From: Pseudomonas knackmussii B13
GTDB taxonomy: Bacteria > Pseudomonadota > Gammaproteobacteria > Pseudomonadales > Pseudomonadaceae
Assembly (NCBI RefSeq): GCF_000689415.1
Contig: NZ_HG322950.1
Span: 3,727,501 to 3,791,500, forward strand
Direction of reading: 5' to 3'
DNA: 64,000 bases
Below, in pieces: positions 59,013 through 64,000 of this stretch. The translations under genes and the position numbers were made by a program. Every line of letters starts with the position of its first letter. Positions within the stretch are counted from its first letter, which is position 1. The notes under the pieces were generated by a model that saw nothing but the letters and a program-made list of their open reading frames with translations, searched no databases and was not told the DNA's origin.

Positions 59013-59825
59013 CTACTGGACGTCAAACTGGACAATAGCGCCACCACTGCCGTAAAGCGGGGCATACTCATGCACCGTCGCCTTCTTGAAACTGGCGTTC
59101 ATGGCACCGAGCAGCCAATAGAAGTGCTTGAGGCCCATGTCGGGGCGAGCCTCGGTGGAGTACTGCGGAAGGATCGCGCGAATCGCCTCGATGTCGCCGC
59201 TTTCCATGAGCGCCAGCACTCGCTGGTTCCACTTGTCATCGGCTTCGGACAGGATGTGGTCTTTCTCCAGATCGATGTTCTCGCGGAACGCACTGTTGGA
59301 CAGGCCACCTATTCCCAGCACGGCCGCGCGCTTGTCCTGCAACGCAGCCGAGGCGATCGCGCCCAGTTGCTCCGTTTGCTCGGCGCTGTGGTACAGGTTG
59401 TTCGCTGCGATGACGACCGGCAGGCTGGCTGAGCCGAAACCCATCAGCGTCGTGGCGGTGATCGTTCCGGTGTCGATCGGGAACTGGTCGTAATCGACAC
59501 CGCGTGTCTTGATCCCCGCAGCATTGCAGGCGTCTACGCAGCGCTGGGCCAGGGCGCAGTCCGAGTGGATGTCGAAGGCCTGCTCGCCGAATTCGTGCCA
59601 GTTTTCATCCACGTGCACGCCGGTGCTGCGCGCGCGTGTGATCCACAGCTGGTCAAGCACCGCGAACCATTGCGTTGAATAAACAAGCACGCAGTCGGGT
59701 TTCGATTCAGCAAGTGCTTTGCCGGCTCGCGAAAGGCCTTCGCGGATGCGCCCCCAAGGCGTGATATCGGGCCGCAACTGCGGCAGTGGGCTGCCGGGGA
59801 GGAGGAATGCAGAAACGATGGTCAT
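59013..59825 (-). CDS. amnA: 2-aminophenol 1,6-dioxygenase, alpha subunit
   Basis: 270 residues, the same size and opening (MTIVSAFLLPGSPLPQLRPDIT) as the alpha subunit of 2-aminophenol 1,6-dioxygenase. The subunit is a paralogue of the LigB-type beta subunit and lacks most iron ligands; it is structural. Lies 44 bases downstream of amnB. Confidence 0.9.
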   Translation of the reverse strand: MTIVSAFLLPGSPLPQLRPDITPWGRIREGLSRAGKALAESKPDCVLVYSTQWFAVLDQLWITRARSTGVHVDENWHEFGEQAFDIHSDCALAQRCVDACNAAGIKTRGVDYDQFPIDTGTITATTLMGFGSASLPVVIAANNLYHSAEQTEQLGAIASAALQDKRAAVLGIGGLSNSAFRENIDLEKDHILSEADDKWNQRVLALMESGDIEAIRAILPQYSTEARPDMGLKHFYWLLGAMNASFKKATVHEYAPLYGSGGAIVQFDVQ

Positions 59826-59869
59826 GTTGAAGTCTCCTGCTTCTTATGCTTATGGTGGACTCAGGCGGC

Positions 59870-60784
59870 TTACGCCACGGACTCCAAACGGGAAAGGCCG
59901 ACATCCTCAAGGTTCCACTCGATCACCGCGTTGCCAGTGCCGATGACGGTGCCGTAGCCATGTAGCTTGCCGGCCAGTTCGGGATAACCCATCGCTGCGT
60001 GCATCCAAGTGAATGCACCGGACTTGATTTCAGCAAAGGCTTCTTCGATGAACTGAGGGAGCAGTTCGAAGACTTCCTTCATGTGGCCCTTGCGCATGAG
60101 TTCGATCATGCGTACATCCCACAAGTAGCCGTCGTAGCGCTCCGGGTGCTCTTTGGACATGTCCTCAGGCAGCGCAGGCTCCTCATGGAAGTGCCAGTGC
60201 GACAGCGTATTGCTCGCCAGAAGGACTGCACGCCGCCCCGTCTTCCGAATAGCTTCTCGCGTGGCACGACCGAGAAGGTCCATCTCGCCCAGCCCCTCTT
60301 TGGTGTTGAGGTAGTACGGCGTGTTGTTGGCCGAGATCCCCACCACGGGGATATCCCATTGCGGGCGGACCATGTGCAGCGTGGTGATGGTCCCGTAGTC
60401 CACGCGGAAGCTCGGGTTGCGCATCATCTTGCTGACCAGACCCAGCTTGGTTGCTTCCTCGCAGCAGGCCTCGGCCAGTTCCACATCGACGTTCATGCCG
60501 AAGTCGTAGCGGAACAGATTCGGAAAGATGGGATCGACCGAGCGCCCCGTAAGCCGAGGTACGCCCAGGAAATGATGGCCCACCTGAGTGATCCAGTGCG
60601 GGGAATGGACGATCAGAACATCGGGCTTCAGATGCTCGATGTTCTCGCGCACTTGATCGTAGGCCCAGCGCAGCGGTTCCCAGCCGCCTTGCGACCTCGG
60701 TTCGTTCTGAGGCGGGTTCTCCCCATAGACCAGATGCGGCGGATGGGGCGCCAAGAGGCCGGACAGAATCTTGCCTTCGTTCAT
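59870..60784 (-). CDS. amnB: 2-aminophenol 1,6-dioxygenase, beta (catalytic) subunit
   Basis: 304 residues of the LigB-type extradiol dioxygenase family. Iron ligands expected from the family are H14 (LLAPHPPHLVY) and H63 (VHSPHW) plus a Glu near residue 252. RPQWDIPVVGISANN and SNTLSHWHFHEEP are highly typical of AmnB/CnbCb. Ring cleavage of 2-aminophenol with O2 gives 2-aminomuconic 6-semialdehyde. Start at 60784 has GGAG upstream; the ATG at 60904 lies in the ridA gene. Confidence 0.93.
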   Translation of the reverse strand: MNEGKILSGLLAPHPPHLVYGENPPQNEPRSQGGWEPLRWAYDQVRENIEHLKPDVLIVHSPHWITQVGHHFLGVPRLTGRSVDPIFPNLFRYDFGMNVDVELAEACCEEATKLGLVSKMMRNPSFRVDYGTITTLHMVRPQWDIPVVGISANNTPYYLNTKEGLGEMDLLGRATREAIRKTGRRAVLLASNTLSHWHFHEEPALPEDMSKEHPERYDGYLWDVRMIELMRKGHMKEVFELLPQFIEEAFAEIKSGAFTWMHAAMGYPELAGKLHGYGTVIGTGNAVIEWNLEDVGLSRLESVA

Positions 60785-60795
60785 AGCAGTTCTCC

Positions 60796-61209
60796 TCAAA
60801 TTGACAACTGAAACTCGATTTCCACCGCAGCACCCAGCGGGAGGGACTTCACGACCGTGAAGGTTCTGGCGGGTGGAGCGAGCTGAGTAAAAAATTCGCT
60901 CCACACCTCGTTCATGCCATCTGCTGCACCTTCGCCGGCGCAGTACACACGCGCCACCACAACGCGCTCAAGGGACCAACCTTGTTCCGCACAGAGGGCT
61001 TGGATATTCCTGAAGATTTGCCGGGTCTGCCCCGCAGCCGTTTCAGCGGCCAGGCCGCCCGTAGCCGGGTCCAGACCAACAAGCCCCGAGACATAGACAT
61101 CCGAGCCAACCTGGACTGCAGGCGAATAGCGGAAGTGAGGGGGCGGGAGCGCGTCTGACCGTTCGATGCGCCGCAACAGAACCTGTGGCGTTGGCTTGAT
61201 GGTTCGCAT
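60796..61209 (-). CDS. RidA family protein, first gene of the amn operon
   Basis: 137 residues, YjgF/RidA fold with PHFRYSPAVQVGSDVYVSGLVG at the start and the RidA-like ending GAAVEIEFQLSI. Clearly different from AmnD. It may hydrolyse reactive imine or enamine intermediates of the pathway (inference). Its start faces the marR gene across a 227-base regulatory gap. Confidence 0.8.
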   Translation of the reverse strand: MRTIKPTPQVLLRRIERSDALPPPHFRYSPAVQVGSDVYVSGLVGLDPATGGLAAETAAGQTRQIFRNIQALCAEQGWSLERVVVARVYCAGEGAADGMNEVWSEFFTQLAPPARTFTVVKSLPLGAAVEIEFQLSI

Positions 61210-61436
61210 GGTTTACGCTGATCCTTTGATTGTCTGCGTCCGTATGAAACGTATACGTACTATCGTAAGGGGCGTCCACGCACCGGAATATAGGTGATAA
61301 CCCTATGTTTATCGCCTCAAATACTCAAAAAAACCCCTCCTGGGTCCACTCTATAGTACGTACACGACGTATTGTCAATATGATGGGACCTATCGTAATA
61401 TTCAGTACCTACCGCTACATACGACTGCCACCCGCA
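61210..61436. promoter_or_regulatory. Divergent promoter region of the amn operon and marR
   Basis: Contains the perfect palindrome ACGTATACGT (61249-61258) and the inverted repeat TACGT-N5-ACGTA (61357-61371), both sharing the ACGTA half-site and lying near the two expected promoters. These are good candidates for MarR dimer sites. AT content is clearly higher than around it. Confidence 0.55.
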
Positions 61437-61922
61437 ATGAATTCCAACTCGTCGTCTCGTGCTCTCACGAAGGAGGTTCAAGCCCTCCTTCGGCATTTCC
61501 GGCTTGAGGATGTGCCTTCCCACCTGCTACGCCGCGCACACTTCAAGGCCGAGGAGATCTTCGCCAATGCGTTTTCCGAGGAAGGGGTCACGCCACGGCA
61601 GAAGGCGACCCTGGTGTTGCTTTACCAGGAGCCAGGCCTCAGCCAGAGCGCGCTATCTGAACGCTTGGCGATGGATCGCAACACGGTGGCCGAGATGGTT
61701 CGACGGATGAGCAGCAGTGGTTTGATCGAGCGCAGACCATCACCCTCCGATGCTCGCGCCTACCAGCTCTACGTGGCACCTGCGGGAATCGAGTTGCTCA
61801 ATCGAGTGATGCCACGCGATGGATCCGTTGAAGACCAGCTGCTCGCTCGCCTGCCAGAGGAGTACCGCGGCCTTTTCGTCAAGTGCCTACGCTTGATCGC
61901 CGAAGACAGTGATCGAGCCTGA
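61437..61922 (+). CDS. MarR family regulator of the amn operon
   Basis: 161 residues. Winged helix-turn-helix: VTPRQKATLVLLYQEPGLSQ, then LAMDRNTVAEMVRRMSSSGLIERRPSPSDARA, the MarR wing. Divergent from ridA-amnBACDFEHG, so it probably represses that operon until an aromatic ligand binds (inference). Start at 61437 is favoured because the protein then begins in the usual place; the frame is open from 61305. Confidence 0.8.
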   Translation: MNSNSSSRALTKEVQALLRHFRLEDVPSHLLRRAHFKAEEIFANAFSEEGVTPRQKATLVLLYQEPGLSQSALSERLAMDRNTVAEMVRRMSSSGLIERRPSPSDARAYQLYVAPAGIELLNRVMPRDGSVEDQLLARLPEEYRGLFVKCLRLIAEDSDRA

Positions 61923-62402
61923 TCGGACGCGAGCAATTGAGCCGAGACATTCCCCCGCTCAGGTGGTGTTCCATCAATGAGCGTCAGTCAGTAGGCGTGA
62001 GTTCCATGTCATCGTCCATCCTCCGTCATTGCCGCTCGACAAAGTGACGGAGCACGATGGATGCGCGCCCGATGCCGGAGGAGACTGGCGGGACGGCGTT
62101 GCCCAGGCTGGCATCACGACCGGCGCTGTCGGCCCTGCTCCTGCTCTCCGGTCCTCGATTGGACGGCATGTGCACGCATGGTCCGGGCGATGACGCCGCC
62201 GCGTCATTCGCACAGTCCGTGTTCTACCAGAGTGGGCACGGCGTTGCATCGACGGAGCAATGGTTCTTCGTTCGAGCCCGTGCCTGCAATCACGCCCAAA
62301 ACCCCGCATGGGCCTCATGTCCCTCCGACTTGCCACGTGTACCTTGCCCTGGCTCAATCTATTTACTATACTCGCAAGTCTGCTAAATGTGCTTGGTGCG
62401 CC
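61923..62402. other. 480-base gap without a supported gene
   Basis: Overlapping frames here are short, rich in Arg, Pro and Ser, and match nothing I know. Near the right end, ATTTACTATACT (about 62359-62370) looks like a promoter -10 region for the doxX gene. Confidence 0.4.
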
Positions 62403-62813
62403 ATGGAAAGCTTCTTCACGCCGCTGCTCACTCATCCCGTCACCTTGGTGGTCGCCAAGGTCGTGCTGACCTTCGTGTTCTGGACGGCAGGCCTGTTCGG
62501 TGTCTTCAACTTCAAAGTCATTGTTCAGGAGATGATCGATGCAAACTTGCCATCGCCTCGCTTATTTGCGATTGCAACAATGGCTACCCAGCTCACTGGC
62601 TCGGCGCTGGTGATCACGAATTTCGCTGGACTTGGATGGATTGGTGCTTTTGGCTTGACGGTCTTTCTTCTTCTCACAATTCCCATAGGTCATCCTTTTT
62701 GGAAGTTCGAAGAACCAAAACGCACGGGTGAGTTTCATATCGCGCTTGAGCACATCACTGTCGTGGGTGGCCTCATGCTTGCGGGCATTCTTTCGACGCT
62801 GCCTTTGCCGTGA
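62403..62813 (+). CDS. DoxX family membrane protein
   Basis: 136 residues with four membrane helices. The segments FWTAGLFGVFNF, PIGHPFWKFE and HITVVGGLML fit the DoxX family, a small inner-membrane group linked to redox and thiosulfate metabolism; substrate unknown. Start at 62403 is chosen as the first Met before the membrane helices; the open frame to the left has no such character. 21 bases before the tetR gene. Confidence 0.78.
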   Translation: MESFFTPLLTHPVTLVVAKVVLTFVFWTAGLFGVFNFKVIVQEMIDANLPSPRLFAIATMATQLTGSALVITNFAGLGWIGAFGLTVFLLLTIPIGHPFWKFEEPKRTGEFHIALEHITVVGGLMLAGILSTLPLP

Positions 62814-62834
62814 TACGCAAAGCTGGAGCATTTC

Positions 62835-63494
62835 ATGACAAGAGAGAAACGGCCCCGCGGAAGACCGAAAGACGATGCGAAGAAAACAGCTTTGCTGGAC
62901 GCTGCACGCGCATTGCTCCTGGCCCGCGGTCCTGACGTCACGATAGATGAAATCGCGGCGAGCGCCGGCATCGCAAAGGCGACCGTCTACGCGAATTTCG
63001 CGGATAAGAACGCTCTTATCGAAGCCGTGATCCGACGAGAGTCGGACATGACCATCACGGATGAGCAGCTTGTCCGGCTGGCTAAGGCCCCCATCGCAGA
63101 TGCGCTGTTTGAGTTTGGGGTGCAGTTCGTCAGATTCATCAACCACCGTGACCTGCTCGGCTGGGATCGATTGATCGCCTCTCTGGAAGCCCATCAAACC
63201 GAGCTACCCAAGCGATTTTTTGATCTAGGCCCAGGTCGCGGTCAACGTTTGCTGACGAAGATGATCGCGGACGCTGTAGCGAGCGGTCAGATTGAAACTG
63301 ATGACGCAGCTTATGCCGCCGATGCGTTGACCGGTCTTTGGCTCGGGTTCGTTAACCTCGAAATCAAGCTTGGTGTTCGTCAACCCATGAAAGCGAATGA
63401 GATAACGCAGCGGGTCAGACGAGGAATAGATATCTTCATGAAAATATATGGGAAGCACGATGAAGGTTACCCATTTACTGCGCACTACGGCTAG
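62835..63494 (+). CDS. TetR family regulator
   Basis: 219 residues. N-terminal helix-turn-helix: TALLDAARALLLARGPDVTIDEIAASAGIAKATVYANFADKNALIEAV, split as KATVYANF recognition helix. C-terminal ligand domain of the TetR_C type. Flanked on both sides by doxX genes, so it probably controls them. Its last 35 codons are the part duplicated at 34.5 kb. Confidence 0.85.
   Translation: MTREKRPRGRPKDDAKKTALLDAARALLLARGPDVTIDEIAASAGIAKATVYANFADKNALIEAVIRRESDMTITDEQLVRLAKAPIADALFEFGVQFVRFINHRDLLGWDRLIASLEAHQTELPKRFFDLGPGRGQRLLTKMIADAVASGQIETDDAAYAADALTGLWLGFVNLEIKLGVRQPMKANEITQRVRRGIDIFMKIYGKHDEGYPFTAHYG
63381..63486 (+). repeat. Direct repeat, right copy, block A
   Basis: Matches 34523-34628 with about 6 mismatches. 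It lies inside the intact tetR gene, covering its 3' end. Confidence 0.85.
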
Positions 63495-63589
63495 GGATAT
63501 GTCGGCTGAGCACATCGAAGCAGTGTTCTGGCGGTTCACGGTTGAGCCGACGGCAGGCCGGTGCTCTCAATTTTTTGACCATTCTCACG
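63495..63589 (+). repeat. Direct repeat, right copy, block B
   Basis: Matches 34723-34819. It fills the gap between tetR and the second doxX gene, ending 17 bases before that gene's ATG. Confidence 0.85.
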
Positions 63590-63606
63590 TACTGGAGTAA
63601 GAGTGC

Positions 63607-64000
63607 ATGCGTAACATCGTCGATTCCATTCTGGGTAGTCGCTGGCTTTGGCTGGTAGCCCGCGTGCTTTTAGCGGTAGTTTTTCTATCCTCCGGATTGG
63701 CCAAACTCATAGACTTTGAGGGCGGGCTGGCTGAAATGCGAGGGGCTGGATTATCGCCAGAAGGTCTGTTCAATATAGCAACGATCGTAACGATGCTAGG
63801 CGGGTCTGCACTATTGCTGCTGGATCGACTCTTATGGGTTGGCGCTGGAGCACTGGGCTTTTTTTTGTTCCTTACGATTGTTGTGGTACATCGCTTTTGG
63901 GCTCTCCCCGAGGCGGAAGCAATGCCCGCCTTGTATGTTGCACTTGAACACATCTCGTTAATTGGCGGATTGATTGCTGCCAGCATTGCCGGTCACCTGC
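63607..64000 (+). CDS. DoxX family membrane protein, partial
   Basis: 131 codons to the window edge, with no stop reached. Begins MRNIVDSILGSRWLWL and contains LAVVFLSSGLAKLIDF, VVVHRFWAL and LEHISLIGGLIAAS, so it is a DoxX protein with four membrane helices, like the gene at 62403 but clearly different in sequence. TGGAGTAAGAG upstream provides the ribosome binding site. Lower GC than the ICE backbone. Confidence 0.78.
   Translation, partial: MRNIVDSILGSRWLWLVARVLLAVVFLSSGLAKLIDFEGGLAEMRGAGLSPEGLFNIATIVTMLGGSALLLLDRLLWVGAGALGFFLFLTIVVVHRFWALPEAEAMPALYVALEHISLIGGLIAASIAGHL

Noticed and set aside
62061..62402. 114-residue N-terminal extension of the DoxX protein
   Set aside because: Rich in Arg, Pro and Cys and unlike DoxX proteins; the membrane protein begins naturally at 62403.
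62835..63494. This TetR as the repressor of the efflux operon at 51.8 kb
   Set aside because: Its own upstream region has no copy of the ACCGAGCGGT operator, and it is clustered with doxX genes instead.
1..64000. rRNA, tRNA genes or an ICE attachment site
   Set aside because: No tRNA-like cloverleaf or 3' end repeat and no integrase gene was seen; the element ends must lie outside the window.

Overview
The window is high-GC proteobacterial DNA and consists almost wholly of accessory, mobile DNA. Bases 1 to about 34.5 kb are the conserved backbone of an integrative and conjugative element (ICE) of the ICEclc / PFGI-1 type, the family that circulates in Pseudomonas and in beta-proteobacteria such as Bordetella, Achromobacter, Comamonas and Cupriavidus. 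Neither end of the element, no integrase and no tRNA attachment site is visible, so the host genus cannot be fixed; the cargo would suit a beta-proteobacterium or a pseudomonad.

Backbone, left to right. 0-10.3 kb holds small ICE housekeeping genes: DUF3085, a PAPS-reductase-like protein, an XF1762-type protein, a DUF3577 'ICE replication' protein, DUF3275, several unknown proteins, an adenine-type DNA methyltransferase and a large helicase. Most have their own GC hairpin, T tract and strong ribosome binding site. 10.4-16.5 kb is a first transfer operon (PilL2 to the coupling protein TraD), 17.1-25.6 kb a second (pilus and channel genes to the VirB4-type ATPase and a DsbA-like protein), then radC, then a third at 26.4-31.1 kb (PFL_4709 to the TraG-like protein). 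An identical 8-base element lies 67-69 bases before the first start codon of all three. DUF3742, a PrlF/YhaV toxin-antitoxin pair and the MobH relaxase follow, with an oriT-like region just before the relaxase.

Cargo. From 34.5 to 63.6 kb, between two direct copies of a roughly 200-base sequence, lies a patchwork load. It holds a low-GC NimR/NimT-like regulator and transporter pair, fragments of a LysR gene, a MarR gene, an IS3 transposase and glutathione reductase, a NitR-like AraC regulator divergent from two adenylate-forming ligases plus a nitrilase and a periplasmic beta-propeller, a tripartite efflux operon that also carries lipid A deacylase and patatin genes, and a complete 2-aminophenol meta-cleavage operon (ridA-amnBACDFEHG plus a frameshifted formamidase-like gene) divergent from a MarR regulator. 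A DoxX-TetR-DoxX group closes the window.

Together, the cargo should let a recipient convert 2-aminophenol through 2-aminomuconate to pyruvate and acetyl-CoA, and pump out toxic compounds, while the backbone supplies conjugation. Most interesting for follow-up: (1) two adjacent ligases whose missing motifs are complementary, (2) a two-copy structured leader element with compensatory base changes, (3) interleaved inverted repeats upstream of the relaxase, (4) the shared pre-operon element of the transfer operons, and (5) the direct repeats flanking the cargo.
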